A stretch of 64,000 nucleotides of DNA from an uncultured Draconibacterium sp. (GCA_947492175.1 CANLMQ010000031.1:8962-72961), one strand, 5' to 3'; counted from the first letter of the stretch, positions 36,998 through 46,104 are shown. A program made the numbers and translations. Notes: a model not told the origin generated them from the letters alone.

Positions 36998-37102
36998 AAT
37001 AAACGAGGATTTATAAACCTAAAGAGAAAAATACCCGTTTTGTAATCAACCAATCTGATTTTTTTTGAAAAAAGGATCGAAAAAAGTAGAAAGGAACAAA
37101 AA

Positions 37103-37675
37103 TCAACCAACACTCTTTCTTAGAAGAAGAAACAATACAAGAGTCTGACTCTTTAAATTTTCACGAAGTTTTAATATTGATCGGTAAATCAGATTACGGG
37201 AGGCCTGATAACTCATATTCAAAACCTTGGAGAGTTCTTCATAACTAAAGTCCAGCACATATTTTAAATACACAGCTTCTCTTTGTCGCGGGGTTAAACA
37301 ATTTAAAGCCAACTGTAAACCATCCGAATCCTCTTCATCAATAAATGTGTTGTCATCCTCTGCCAACTCGAAAATAAAAGGTAATTCATCAACACTTAAG
37401 AGCTTATTCGATTTATCATTTTGAATCCGTTTTAGAATACTCCGCTTGAGCGACACCATCAGATAAGGCATAATTTTATTGGTTTTGCCTAAACGCGAAC
37501 GAGTACTGTACAGGGATACGAACAGATCCTGAATGCAATCTTTAACCAGATCATCGCAGGTGGAAAAACGCCTCCCATAAGTAAATAAATCGGAGGCCGT
37601 TCTTTCATATATCATTTTAAACGATTCGGCATTGCCCCTAAGAAAGTTTTCCCATAATTCCTGGTCAGTTAGCAT
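37103..37675 (-). CDS. ECF RNA polymerase sigma factor (FecI-like)
   Basis: This 190-residue sigma-70 family member holds only regions 2 and 4. Region 2 (about 8-85) has FKMIYERTASDLFTYGRRF and DLVKDCIQDLFVSLY, the core-binding and -10 recognition part. Region 4 (about 125-180) has LTPRQREAVYLKYVLDFSYEELSKVL and MSYQASRNLIYRSILKLR, the -35-binding helix-turn-helix. It is followed by fecR 105 bases downstream. It should direct transcription of the susC-susD-lipoprotein genes when FecR is triggered; a -7 box TATATTTG lies 25 bases upstream of its start. Confidence 0.94.
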   Translation of the reverse strand: MLTDQELWENFLRGNAESFKMIYERTASDLFTYGRRFSTCDDLVKDCIQDLFVSLYSTRSRLGKTNKIMPYLMVSLKRSILKRIQNDKSNKLLSVDELPFIFELAEDDNTFIDEEDSDGLQLALNCLTPRQREAVYLKYVLDFSYEELSKVLNMSYQASRNLIYRSILKLRENLKSQTLVLFLLLRKSVG

Positions 37676-37699
37676 GAAAAGAATAATTGGTTAATGAAA

Positions 37700-37707
37700 C
37701 AAATATA
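37700..37707 (-). promoter_or_regulatory. -7 promoter box of the sigma factor gene
   Basis: On the minus strand TATATTTG matches TAnnTTTG exactly, 25 bases before the start codon. No good -33 element is visible. Confidence 0.4.
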
Positions 37708-37768
37708 TCAATATTTTGCTTCTTTCATTGTTACTAACATCCCTCAAAAGATATTTTATAAGCGCATA

Positions 37769-37921
37769 AAAAATCCCGGCGTCCAATCCGGGATTTTTCT
37801 TCACTCTGTTCTACAACAATCTAATTGTTGTTCACATTCTTAACTGGGTTTCTTTCACCAACTTATTCTTAATCTACTGTCCTTAACTCTTTCGGTTTGT
37901 TAATAACTTAACTGGGTTTGT
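37769..37921 (-). ncRNA. Candidate ~150-nt small RNA
   Basis: On the minus strand a TATATTTG -7 box (37928-37935) is followed about 150 bases later by a strong terminator, AATCCCGG/CCGGGATT stem (37773-37779 with 37788-37794) plus T-run. There is no ORF between. The stretch holds two copies of AAACCCAGTTAAG (37839-37851 and 37907-37919), which could be exposed seed regions. The gap 37676-38098 contains nothing else gene-like except the TlpA-gene terminator. The terminator can also work for the plus strand. Confidence 0.4.
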
Positions 37922-38045
37922 ATGGTACAAATATAAATCGAACAACTTAAAGCATTTTACTTTCCCTTGCTGATTCACTCACGGCAAAAACCTGATTTTG
38001 AGGTATTCTTTTTCTTACTTTACTCACAGTTATTCGAAAGAGTTC

Positions 38046-38073
38046 AAAAAAAAAGCCCTTCCGAAGAAAGGCT
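38046..38073 (-). terminator. Terminator of the TlpA-like gene
   Basis: On the minus strand AGCCTTTC-TTCG-GAAGGGCT forms an 8-bp stem (one G-U) with a classic TTCG tetraloop, followed by nine T residues, 26 bases after the stop codon. Confidence 0.9.
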
Positions 38074-38098
38074 TTTCTATCTTTTTAAACATGTCTTG

Positions 38099-39193
38099 TT
38101 ATTTATTCAAGAATGCAGCAACTGTTTCACCCAGCTCTGCACCACGTTTGTTTTTCGCAATGATTTTACCGTTTTTATCAACCAGTAAACTCGAAGGAAT
38201 TGAACTAATTGCATACGCCTGAGCTGCGGCATTATTCCAATATGCCAAATCCGACACATGATCCCAGGTTAAATTGTCATCTGCAATTGCTTTTATCCAT
38301 GCCTCTTTATCTCTATCTAACGAAACACCAAATACACTAAAGCCTTTATCTTTATATTGTTCATAAGTATCGACAACATTAGGATTTTCAGCACGACATG
38401 GTCCACACCACGAAGCCCAAAAGTCAAGCAGAGTTAGTTCATTCTTCGAATAAATATCTGAAAATTTAACCGGATTTCCGTCTACATCATTTTGAGTAAA
38501 ATCAGGAGCAATCTGCCCTACTGCTACCTTTTTAAGTTTGAGTATTTTTTCTTTTATCTCAATTATACTTTGTACCTCCTGTAACTTTGGATCTAAAGCA
38601 TTTACCATTGTTTCCAATTCCTCGGCTTCTTTACCATATTGAATTCGTGAAAGGAAATAAGGAGTAACATACGAAGTCTTATTCTCCTTAACAAAGTCTT
38701 CCTGAATAGTGTTTGTACTCTGATACAACTCATCAACTTTAGCCATTAATGCATTGGCTTTTGCTGTATCGCCAGCCGCACCGGCAGTGCGTGCTTCCTG
38801 GTACAACGCCATGTATTCTTCACTAATTTTTTTGATTTTATCGTCAACTACCTTGTATTCATCGTGAGTTTTCGATCCGGTAATTTCAGCCATATAAATT
38901 GAATCTGCCTTTCCTGTCATTGTAATTTTTGCATTTTCAACAAAAACCAATGCTTTGGCACGTTGTCCCAAAAGCGAAATGTAATAAGCACCTGGTGTAG
39001 GCACTTCTCCTTCTAAAACGGCAACACCATCAACCACATCGGCTGTGTCAATACCTACCAATTCACCGGCAGCACGTTCTTCCATAACAACCTGACCTTC
39101 CGCGCCTTCAAGTTTAACATCAATTTTAAATCCTTTTTCTTGCGTGCACGAAAACAAGGCAGCACCCAACATTAAAAATAACAACTTCTTCAT
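38099..39193 (-). CDS. TlpA-like thioredoxin lipoprotein with DUF4369 domain
   Basis: The start chosen is the ATG at 39193, giving 364 residues with signal MKKLLFLMLGAALFSC and lipobox Cys; an upstream extension lacks sense. The N-terminal ~110 residues are a DUF4369-like beta domain (FKIDVKLEGAEGQVVMEER), then a helical linker, then an AhpC/TSA-TlpA thioredoxin domain with the redox pair in WASWCGPCRAENP (about residue 260). It reduces or exchanges disulfides in exported proteins; the exact partner is unknown. It is a single-gene unit with its own promoter and terminator. Confidence 0.9.
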   Translation of the reverse strand: MKKLLFLMLGAALFSCTQEKGFKIDVKLEGAEGQVVMEERAAGELVGIDTADVVDGVAVLEGEVPTPGAYYISLLGQRAKALVFVENAKITMTGKADSIYMAEITGSKTHDEYKVVDDKIKKISEEYMALYQEARTAGAAGDTAKANALMAKVDELYQSTNTIQEDFVKENKTSYVTPYFLSRIQYGKEAEELETMVNALDPKLQEVQSIIEIKEKILKLKKVAVGQIAPDFTQNDVDGNPVKFSDIYSKNELTLLDFWASWCGPCRAENPNVVDTYEQYKDKGFSVFGVSLDRDKEAWIKAIADDNLTWDHVSDLAYWNNAAAQAYAISSIPSSLLVDKNGKIIAKNKRGAELGETVAAFLNK

Positions 39194-39221
39194 TCTGTAC
39201 AGTTTTTCTATGATTTTGCAT

Positions 39222-39251
39222 CGAAGATACACAATCCTTCCAATTTCCAAA
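39222..39251 (-). promoter_or_regulatory. Promoter of the TlpA-like gene
   Basis: On the minus strand TTTG (39248-39251), an 18-base spacer and TATCTTCG (39222-39229) fit the Bacteroidota -33/-7 promoter with one mismatch in the -7 box. It lies 28 bases before the start codon at 39193. Confidence 0.4.
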
Positions 39252-39326
39252 CTGAATATTGCAATTTGGTAGTGTCATACCTTCTTAAATTATGTAAATT
39301 GCATTCAGAATCTATTGGTAGATAAA

Positions 39327-40202
39327 ATGAGTAAAAAAGTTGCATTGGTTTTATCGGGTGGTGGGGCCAGAGGACTGGCTCATATCGGAGTGATAGAAGA
39401 ACTGGAAAAAAGAGGTTATGAAATTGCATCGATTGCAGGAACATCGATGGGCGCACTGGTTGGAGGAGTTTATGCCTGTAAAAAACTGGAAGAATATAAA
39501 AAATGGGTAACCAGACTTAGCCGGCACGAGATGTTTTTGCTGGTTGACTTTACTTTTGGAGGCGGTGGAATTATTAAGGGAGAGAAGGTATTAAATGCCA
39601 TGAAAGAATTTATTCCCGACCGTAACATTGAAGATTTACCTATTCCCTACTCTGCCACGGCTGCCGATATTTTAAAACACGAAGAAGTGGTTTTCCGAAC
39701 AGGTAGTTTATATTATGCTATCCGCGCTTCAATAGCAATTCCTTCCGTATTTACCCCTGTAGTTAATGGCAGTTCTGTTATTGTTGACGGAGGTGTTCTG
39801 AATAATGTACCTATTTCCAATGTAGATAGAAATAATGGAGACCTTTTGATTGCTGTTAATGTAAATGCCAACATTCCACTAAATAAATTAAAAGAGCGCA
39901 AGGATGAAATTGAGAAAAAAGAAAGTGCCTATCAAAAATGGATAAACGACTTTTCAGAATTTGTAGGAAATAATCATCCAAAAGAAAAAAAGGAGAGTTT
40001 GGGATTTCTTTCGTTAATAGATAAAACCATTACTACCGGAATGCTAAAGCTTGCACAGTATTCCATTAAAGAAGGGAATCCTGATATTTTAATTAATATT
40101 TCGAGGGAAGCGTGCGGAACCTACGATTTTTATAAAGCAAATGAACTAATAGAGATGGGAAGATTGGCTGCCCGGGAAACGCTCGATAAACTTAAAGAGT
40201 AG
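39327..40202 (+). CDS. Patatin-like phospholipase
   Basis: The start chosen is the ATG at 39327 (291 residues) because the conserved start MSKKVALVLSGGGARG follows directly; the in-frame TTG 12 bases earlier is less likely. This serine lipid hydrolase has the oxyanion motif GGGARG (11-16), the nucleophile Ser40 in GTSMG, and the catalytic Asp154 in VDGG. No signal peptide or barrel domain is present, unlike the PNPLA-barrel type, so it is probably cytoplasmic or membrane-peripheral, acting on phospholipids. It is divergent from the TlpA-like gene across a 130-base gap that must hold both promoters. Confidence 0.92.
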   Translation: MSKKVALVLSGGGARGLAHIGVIEELEKRGYEIASIAGTSMGALVGGVYACKKLEEYKKWVTRLSRHEMFLLVDFTFGGGGIIKGEKVLNAMKEFIPDRNIEDLPIPYSATAADILKHEEVVFRTGSLYYAIRASIAIPSVFTPVVNGSSVIVDGGVLNNVPISNVDRNNGDLLIAVNVNANIPLNKLKERKDEIEKKESAYQKWINDFSEFVGNNHPKEKKESLGFLSLIDKTITTGMLKLAQYSIKEGNPDILINISREACGTYDFYKANELIEMGRLAARETLDKLKE

Positions 40203-40257
40203 CTCACGCAACCAAAACAGTTTTTTAGTCGTCTCATCACTATAAAAACCATTTGCA

Positions 40258-40926
40258 ATGAAAAAACCGAAAACAACACTTCTTCCAATTGTCTTGTTTC
40301 TTATTCTTTCGTTACCTGCAATGATATTTCAAAGCTGCGAACCGGATGATTGCGACGATGAAAATAATTTTTGCGATACGTGCATTAAAGTTTTAAAACC
40401 AAACATCTACATTTATCCCGAACGTGAACTTCAGTTAGATGTCTCAATTAACTTTCCTCGAGGAGGTGCAGTAACTCTTTCAATTCCGGAATATGGAAAT
40501 GGCTGGAGTATTTCGGTTGATACTTTTGGAAAAATCGACGATAAATACGACTATCTTTTTTACGAAAGTGAGCAGCCTGATGTTTGTCAAATGAATAAAG
40601 GATGGAGTATAAAACAAGATAGCCTCACAATGTTTTTTACTCAAAATTTAAAAGAATACGGTTTTAAAGGACGAGAGATTGATGATTTTATTGAATTTTG
40701 GATTCCCCGTTTGAAAGATTCGGAATACTACCAAGTTTATCCGCAAACAAATACAATTATAGATAGTGTTATTGAATTAACTTTCTCTGAAATGCCCGAT
40801 AACATACTCAGGTTATTTTATCTGATTGAAGAATCAAACGCAAATACTTCGTTGCAAGTTCCCCAAATAAATGCCTTTAAACGCGAAGGCTTTTTTGTAA
40901 CCGAGTGGGGAGTAATTCTAAGATAA
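40258..40926 (+). CDS. Lipoprotein of unknown function with KPNIYIYP motif
   Basis: This 222-residue protein has a hydrophobic signal and lipobox-like SCEPDDCDDEN, then a Cys-rich spacer (four Cys in the first ~25 mature residues: CEPDDC, FCDTC). The following KPNIYIYPERELQLDVSINFP matches a widespread uncharacterised family marked by KP-x-I-Y-L-Y-P. A conserved EWGVILR ends the protein. It follows the patatin gene by 55 bases and precedes the amidotransferase-like gene, all on one strand. No catalytic motif is evident. I cannot assign a function. Confidence 0.75.
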   Translation: MKKPKTTLLPIVLFLILSLPAMIFQSCEPDDCDDENNFCDTCIKVLKPNIYIYPERELQLDVSINFPRGGAVTLSIPEYGNGWSISVDTFGKIDDKYDYLFYESEQPDVCQMNKGWSIKQDSLTMFFTQNLKEYGFKGREIDDFIEFWIPRLKDSEYYQVYPQTNTIIDSVIELTFSEMPDNILRLFYLIEESNANTSLQVPQINAFKREGFFVTEWGVILR

Positions 40927-40985
40927 TTTTAGTCTGGTTGTATTTATCTTGTAATTTGCTTTTTTTGTGGTCAAAATAAAAAGCA

Positions 40986-41546
40986 ATGTCCAAAATCGTA
41001 ATAGTTAATAATGCAGAGCCAGGGATTACTGAATTTGCAAAACCCTTTGAGCAGATAATTTCTGAAGCCGGTTCCAGGTTTGTATGTATTAATTATTCTG
41101 ATTGTTTAAATTTTAATTTTGAGGAAGTAGATGGAGCCATATTAACCGGATCGCCACAAGGCGACGACATTGTAGAACACCATCTTCCCTACTTTTTATG
41201 GGTGCGCGAATTTGAAAAACCTGTTTTTGGAATATGCGCAGGGCACCATATTACCGGGTACCTTTATGGTTCTGCACTTTTACGCAGCAAGGAACCTGAG
41301 TCTGGCGATTTTAATGTTGAAATTATAAAACCCAACCCGCTTTTTAACGGAATATCAAAATCATTCGTAGCAAAACAAATGCACAACGATTCTATAACTT
41401 TACCTTCCGGTTTTGAATTGCTGGCCACTTCAAAAACCTGTGTTAACCAACTTATGAAACACAATCAAAAACCGATTTACACCTGCCAGTTCCATCCCGA
41501 ATTCTATAATCATAAGCTAATCCGTAATTTCCTTCAACTCTGTTAA
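40986..41546 (+). CDS. Class I glutamine amidotransferase-like protein
   Basis: This 186-residue stand-alone amidotransferase domain resembles GMP synthase glutaminase subunits. It has the nucleophile Cys in VFGICAGHHITGYLYG (near residue 80), the partner His/Glu in CQFHPEFYNH, and TGSPQGDD as the oxyanion loop. No GMP synthase PP-loop domain is fused or next door, so it may serve another synthase or hydrolyse gamma-glutamyl compounds. It ends just where a long foldback element begins. It has no signal peptide. Confidence 0.85.
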   Translation: MSKIVIVNNAEPGITEFAKPFEQIISEAGSRFVCINYSDCLNFNFEEVDGAILTGSPQGDDIVEHHLPYFLWVREFEKPVFGICAGHHITGYLYGSALLRSKEPESGDFNVEIIKPNPLFNGISKSFVAKQMHNDSITLPSGFELLATSKTCVNQLMKHNQKPIYTCQFHPEFYNHKLIRNFLQLC

Positions 41547-41714
41547 ACCCGGATTATGCATTAACCTTTGTAATGTGCCTTGAAAGTGCAATAAAACAAG
41601 AACTTTCCGGAACGAGGCATAGCACCGTTCTGGTGAGAGAAAGAAAGTTAGTGGAACGACTTGTTTTGAAGCAATTTCAAGGTGTAATAAATTTTTTAAT
41701 GCATATTTCGGGTT
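41546..41714. repeat. 170-bp foldback (imperfect palindrome) element
   Basis: Two nested stems are seen. Outer: AACCCGGATTATGCATTAA (41546-41564) with 41696-41714, 18 of 19 positions pairing (one G-U). Inner: the arm at 41578-41600 (begins CCTTGAAAG) with 41660-41682 (ends TTTCAAGG), about 19 of 23 pairing. The centre also contains ACTTTC/GAAAGT. It fills most of the gap 41547-41860 and carries no ORF. The likely nature is a miniature inverted-repeat element or a structured RNA. Confidence 0.7.
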
Positions 41715-41792
41715 AAAAGCCTACTTTCCTCTATTCAATATGAAGAATGAATGAACAATTAACAAAAAACAGTGTAGTACTACCAGAAAGTT

Positions 41793-41800
41793 TACCTTTG
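41793..41800 (+). promoter_or_regulatory. -7 promoter box of the RhlE-like helicase gene
   Basis: TACCTTTG matches TAnnTTTG, 60 bases before the start codon at 41861. The -33 box is not obvious. Confidence 0.45.
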
Positions 41801-41860
41801 CAGGCTTTTTAAATCTCCCCACAAAATATCAGACAAATATTTTAATAAGGGAACTATTAA

Positions 41861-43138
41861 ATGAATATGCAATTCAAAGATCTGGATTTGATTGAGCCCA
41901 TTTTAAATGCGCTTGAAGATCAAAAATATACCGAGCCAACGCCCATTCAGGAAAAGGCCATACCACTTGTATTAAACCGTACCGATGTTCTAGGATGTGC
42001 CCAAACAGGAACCGGAAAAACTGCAGCTTTTGCAATCCCTATTATTCAGCTCTTGTATCATGATTCGCAGTACAAACAACGACACAAAAAAATTAAAGCG
42101 CTGGTGATTACTCCAACAAGGGAACTGGCCATTCAGATTAGCGACAGTTTTAGCACGTACAGTAAATACACACAGCTTAAGAACACGGTAATTTTTGGAG
42201 GAGTAAAACAAGGTGCTCAGGTTAACGCATTACAAAACGGCGTTGATATTTTAGTAGCGACACCTGGCCGGTTACTTGATCTAATGGACCAAGGCTACAT
42301 TCGGTTAACCGATATCGAATATTTTGTTTTGGACGAGGCCGACCGTATGCTCGACATGGGATTTATCCACGACATCCGGAAAATCATCCATAAACTTCCA
42401 CACAAACGTCAGTCGCTGTTTTTTTCGGCTACCATGCCCTCAAAAATTGTAGAACTTTCCCGCAAGATATTACATAATCCTAAAAAAGTTGAGGTTACTC
42501 CCGCTTCATCAACCGCAGAAACTATTCAACAATATTTGTACTTTACAAACCGAACCGACAAAAAGAATTTGCTGAAACATATTCTTAAGGATGAAAAAAT
42601 GGATCAGGTGCTGTTGTTTTCAAAAACAAAACACGGGGCCGACAGAATTGCCCGCAACCTGGCAAAACAAAAGATTAAGGCTGCTGCAATTCATGGAGAC
42701 AAAGGGCAAAACCAACGTCAAAAAGCACTTACCCAGTTTAAAAATGGAGAAATTCGTGTTTTGGTTGCCACCGATATTGCAGCACGCGGAATCGATATCG
42801 ACAAACTTCGGTACGTAATAAACTACGACATACCCAATATCTCAGAAACATATGTACACCGCATAGGGCGTTCGGGCCGGGCCGGTGAAGATGGAGTGGC
42901 CATTTCGATGAGTGAACCGGAAGAAAATGTTTTCGTAAAAGATATTGAAAAGCTGATCAAACAAAAAATCAAGGTGGTAAAAGACAATCCTTTCCCACAA
43001 ACCGACCGCCCCATGACTGACAAGGAGAAAAAAGAATGGGAAAAGGAAAAACAAAAAAGGAAAAAGGAATTTTTTGCCAACCGGAAATTAAATGCCGATA
43101 AATCAAAATCGCAAAATAATTCCCGAAGAAGAAGGTAA
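41861..43138 (+). CDS. DEAD-box RNA helicase, RhlE-like
   Basis: This 425-residue ATP-dependent RNA helicase probably unwinds rRNA or mRNA structures. Motifs in order are the Q motif near EPTPIQEKAIP, I AQTGTGKTAAF, Ia PTRELAIQ, II VLDEADRMLDMGF, III FFSATMP, V DIAARGIDID and VI HRIGRSGRAG. A highly charged Lys-rich tail (EKKEWEKEKQKRKKEFF) follows, typical of RhlE-type helicases, for RNA binding. rlmF lies 17 bases downstream, so the pair may be co-transcribed and both act on ribosomal RNA. M3 is an alternative start. Confidence 0.95.
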   Translation: MNMQFKDLDLIEPILNALEDQKYTEPTPIQEKAIPLVLNRTDVLGCAQTGTGKTAAFAIPIIQLLYHDSQYKQRHKKIKALVITPTRELAIQISDSFSTYSKYTQLKNTVIFGGVKQGAQVNALQNGVDILVATPGRLLDLMDQGYIRLTDIEYFVLDEADRMLDMGFIHDIRKIIHKLPHKRQSLFFSATMPSKIVELSRKILHNPKKVEVTPASSTAETIQQYLYFTNRTDKKNLLKHILKDEKMDQVLLFSKTKHGADRIARNLAKQKIKAAAIHGDKGQNQRQKALTQFKNGEIRVLVATDIAARGIDIDKLRYVINYDIPNISETYVHRIGRSGRAGEDGVAISMSEPEENVFVKDIEKLIKQKIKVVKDNPFPQTDRPMTDKEKKEWEKEKQKRKKEFFANRKLNADKSKSQNNSRRRR

Positions 43139-43155
43139 ATTGTTTGCTAAAAATT

Positions 43156-44088
43156 ATGCCGCAGAATAAAAAGGAACATCCAAAAGTTAAGTCGCAACTA
43201 CATCCTCAAAATAAGCACAGGGAGCGCTACAACTTTAAGGAATTATGCAAAACTTGTCCGGAACTTGCTCCTTTTATAAGTACAAATAAATACAACGACG
43301 AGTCGGTTAATTTTTTTGATCCCCAGGCAGTACTTGTTCTAAATCGGGCGCTGTTAAAACATTTTTACGGAATTCAATACTGGGATATTCCTGCTGGCTA
43401 CCTGTGTCCGCCCATTCCGGGCAGGGCCGATTACATACATTACATCGCTGATTTATTAAGTACTGACAGTGTTATTCCAACCGGAAGTTCGGTAAAATGT
43501 TTAGACGTTGGTGTTGGAGCAAATTCTATTTATCCGATTATAGGTACGAAAGAATACGGTTGGTCGTTTGTAGGTTCCGACATCGACTTAGCAGCAACAA
43601 AGTCTGCCTCAAACATCATCGGGAAAAATCCCGAATTACAAGATGTTGTTCAAATCAGGTATCAGAACAATCCGGATGCAATTTTTAAAGGAATAATAGA
43701 AAAAGGTGAACACTTTCACGTCACTATTTGCAATCCTCCTTTTCACAGTTCGGCGCATGCTGCGCAAGCCGGAACTTTGCGGAAACTGCGTAATTTAAAA
43801 GGAGAGAAAAATATTCGTACAACCTTAAATTTTGGAGGTCAAAACAATGAATTGTGGTGCGAGGGTGGTGAAAAAAGGTTTATACTGCAAATGATCCGGG
43901 AGAGTCTGCAATTTGCCGGATCAGTAGTGTGGTTTTCAACACTCGTGTCGAAAGAAACAAATCTACCTGCCGTGTACAGAATACTAAAAAAGGTGAAAGC
44001 ACGCGAAGTAAAGACAATTAATATGGGACAAGGAAACAAAAAGAGCAGGATTGTTGCCTGGACTTTTCAAACACAACACTCTGAATAA
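43156..44088 (+). CDS. rlmF: 23S rRNA (adenine-1618-N6)-methyltransferase
   Basis: The enzyme methylates A1618 of 23S rRNA using SAM. From the ATG at 43156 it has 310 residues; an in-frame TTG four codons earlier is less likely. The SAM site CLDVGVGANSIYPIIG and catalytic ICNPPFHSS (about 190-198) are clear, as is the N-terminal KNKHRERYNFKELCKTCPEL-like stretch of the family. It lies 17 bases after an RhlE-like helicase, consistent with ribosome maturation. The convergent asnB terminator overlaps its 3' end. Confidence 0.93.
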   Translation: MPQNKKEHPKVKSQLHPQNKHRERYNFKELCKTCPELAPFISTNKYNDESVNFFDPQAVLVLNRALLKHFYGIQYWDIPAGYLCPPIPGRADYIHYIADLLSTDSVIPTGSSVKCLDVGVGANSIYPIIGTKEYGWSFVGSDIDLAATKSASNIIGKNPELQDVVQIRYQNNPDAIFKGIIEKGEHFHVTICNPPFHSSAHAAQAGTLRKLRNLKGEKNIRTTLNFGGQNNELWCEGGEKRFILQMIRESLQFAGSVVWFSTLVSKETNLPAVYRILKKVKAREVKTINMGQGNKKSRIVAWTFQTQHSE

Positions 44089-44119
44089 AAAAAACCACCT
44101 GTAAAATTACAGATGGTTT
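44085..44119 (-). terminator. Terminator of asnB
   Basis: On the minus strand AAACCATCTGTAA pairs with TTACAGGTGGTTT (one A-C mismatch), with a 2-base loop and eight T residues, ~35 bases after the asnB stop. It overlaps the last bases of the convergent rlmF gene. Confidence 0.8.
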
Positions 44120-44153
44120 CATGTGATTGATTAGCCCGGAATCTTTTTGATTC

Positions 44154-45839
44154 CTATTTCTTAATATCGTCAAATTTTGCGCCTTCGTCGTGCACAGACA
44201 TAACAGCCCTCCCCGACGGATCTGCATTGTTCTGAAATGATTTATCCCACTCTAAAGCAGCTGCAGTACTACATGCAATTGATGCTTCTGAAGGGACACA
44301 AGCTGCTGCTGCATCCGACGGGAAATGCTCACTGTAAATTTCGCGGTACACATATTCCTCTTTATTCATTGGCGGATTAACCGGAAAACGGTATTTCGCA
44401 TTTTCCATCATTTCGTCCGTAACTTTTTCGTTGGCAATTTTCTTTAATGTATCTATCCAACCATAACCAACTCCATCAGAAAACTGTTCTTTTTGTCTCC
44501 AGGTAACGCTTTCGGGAAGATACTTCTCAAATCCTTTGCGCAAGCAATGTTTCTCCATTTTTCCATCTTTGGCCATTTTTGCCTCCGGATTAAAACGCAT
44601 AGCTACATCAATAAACTCTTTATCGAGGAAAGGCACACGCCCTTCAACCCCCCATGATGCAAGGGATTTATTGGCACGCAAACAATCATACATGTGTAGG
44701 CGGCTTACTTTGCGTACACTTTCCTTATGAAATTCTTCGGCATTTGGTGCTTTATGAAAGTAGAGGTAACCACCAAAAATCTCGTCTGCTCCCTCACCGG
44801 TCAGAACCATTTTGATACCCATCGATTTAATTACACGCGAAATCATGTACATGGGTGTCGAAGCCCGAACAGTTGTAACATCGTATGTCTCGATATGGTA
44901 AATAACATCTTTAATCGCATCCAATCCTTCCTGAATGGTATAATGAATTTCGTGGTGAACTGTTCCAATATGATCGGCCACTTTCCGTGCTGCGGCTAAA
45001 TCGGGTGAACCTTCCAAACCAATTACAAACGAGTGCAACTGGGGCCACCAGGCATCTTTCTGGTCTCCTTCCTCAATACGTTTACTTGAGAATTTTTTTG
45101 CCAAAGCCGATGTTATCGATGAATCCAAACCACCTGATAAAAGCACACCATACGGAACATCAGACATTAACTGCCTGTGTACTGCATCTTCCAAAGCCTG
45201 CGCCAATTCATCAACACTTGCCGGATTTTCTTTTACATTTTCATACTCTTCCCAATCGCGCACATACCACTTTTTTATTTCGTCGTCTTTGCTGTATAAA
45301 TAGTGTCCGGGAGGAAATTCCTCAATCTTCATACAAAATCCTTCAAGCGACTTCAACTCTGAAGCTACATAATAGTTTCCCCATTTATCCCATCCCTGGT
45401 ACAATGGAATAATCCCGATATGGTCGCGCCCAATTAAGTACGCATCTTCCACCTCATCATATAATGCAAAGGCAAAAATTCCATTCATTTCATCAAGGAA
45501 AGTTTCCTTTTTATCTTTGTACAAGGCCAAAATTACTTCGCAATCCGATCCCGTCTGAAACTCATAGCTACCTTCATATTGTTTCCGGATTTCCCTGTGA
45601 TTATAGATTTCGCCATTTACACCCAGAATCAATTTTTTGTCTTTACTGTACAAAGGTTGACCTCCTGACTCCGGATCAACAATTGAAAGTCGCTCATGGG
45701 CAATAATTGCTTTATCTCCGCAATATACTCCCGACCAATCCGGTCCACGGTGACGTAATTTTCTTGACATCATCAGCACTTGAGGACGTAAATCCTGTGC
45801 TTTCATTTTTAAATCAAATGCGCCTACAATTCCACACAT
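44154..45839 (-). CDS. asnB: Asparagine synthetase B (glutamine-hydrolysing)
   Basis: The enzyme makes asparagine from aspartate, ATP and glutamine-derived ammonia. The 561-residue protein has the N-terminal Ntn glutaminase with nucleophile Cys2 (MCGIVGAFDL), LSIVDPESGGQPLY and GEIYNHREIR, and the C-terminal synthetase with the PP-loop LLSGGLDSS (about 237-245), then TGEGADEIFGGYLYF. The length agrees with the AsnB type that has no extra domains. It is a single gene with its own terminator and a -7 box TATATTTG 40 bases upstream. Confidence 0.96.
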   Translation of the reverse strand: MCGIVGAFDLKMKAQDLRPQVLMMSRKLRHRGPDWSGVYCGDKAIIAHERLSIVDPESGGQPLYSKDKKLILGVNGEIYNHREIRKQYEGSYEFQTGSDCEVILALYKDKKETFLDEMNGIFAFALYDEVEDAYLIGRDHIGIIPLYQGWDKWGNYYVASELKSLEGFCMKIEEFPPGHYLYSKDDEIKKWYVRDWEEYENVKENPASVDELAQALEDAVHRQLMSDVPYGVLLSGGLDSSITSALAKKFSSKRIEEGDQKDAWWPQLHSFVIGLEGSPDLAAARKVADHIGTVHHEIHYTIQEGLDAIKDVIYHIETYDVTTVRASTPMYMISRVIKSMGIKMVLTGEGADEIFGGYLYFHKAPNAEEFHKESVRKVSRLHMYDCLRANKSLASWGVEGRVPFLDKEFIDVAMRFNPEAKMAKDGKMEKHCLRKGFEKYLPESVTWRQKEQFSDGVGYGWIDTLKKIANEKVTDEMMENAKYRFPVNPPMNKEEYVYREIYSEHFPSDAAAACVPSEASIACSTAAALEWDKSFQNNADPSGRAVMSVHDEGAKFDDIKK

Positions 45840-45875
45840 GCTATCTGTTTTTAAGTTTTTCTCTCAATATCCGCT

Positions 45876-45883
45876 CAAATATA
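45876..45883 (-). promoter_or_regulatory. -7 promoter box of asnB
   Basis: On the minus strand TATATTTG matches TAnnTTTG exactly, 37 bases before the start codon. The giant-gene start at 46105 lies on the other side of this 265-base gap. Confidence 0.45.
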
Positions 45884-46104
45884 ATCTTTTTGCAATTGTA
45901 ATGAAATATATTCTGTCTTTTTTCTACTATTATTTACATTTTCATTACAAAAAACACAACAACTCTCCTTCTTCAAACATTTTTACAAATACTTATCTCA
46001 TTGAACATTTACAATTTGTAAGTATTAGATGATTTTTGAGACAAATTGCTTTTTTAATTGTATACAAAAAACTGTAACTTGTAGAAACAGAAAAACAATT
46101 TACC

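Noticed and set aside
41546..41714. Integron attC site or group II intron fragment
   Set aside because: The consensus attC core sites are not matched and no intron domain V motif or reverse transcriptase is present.
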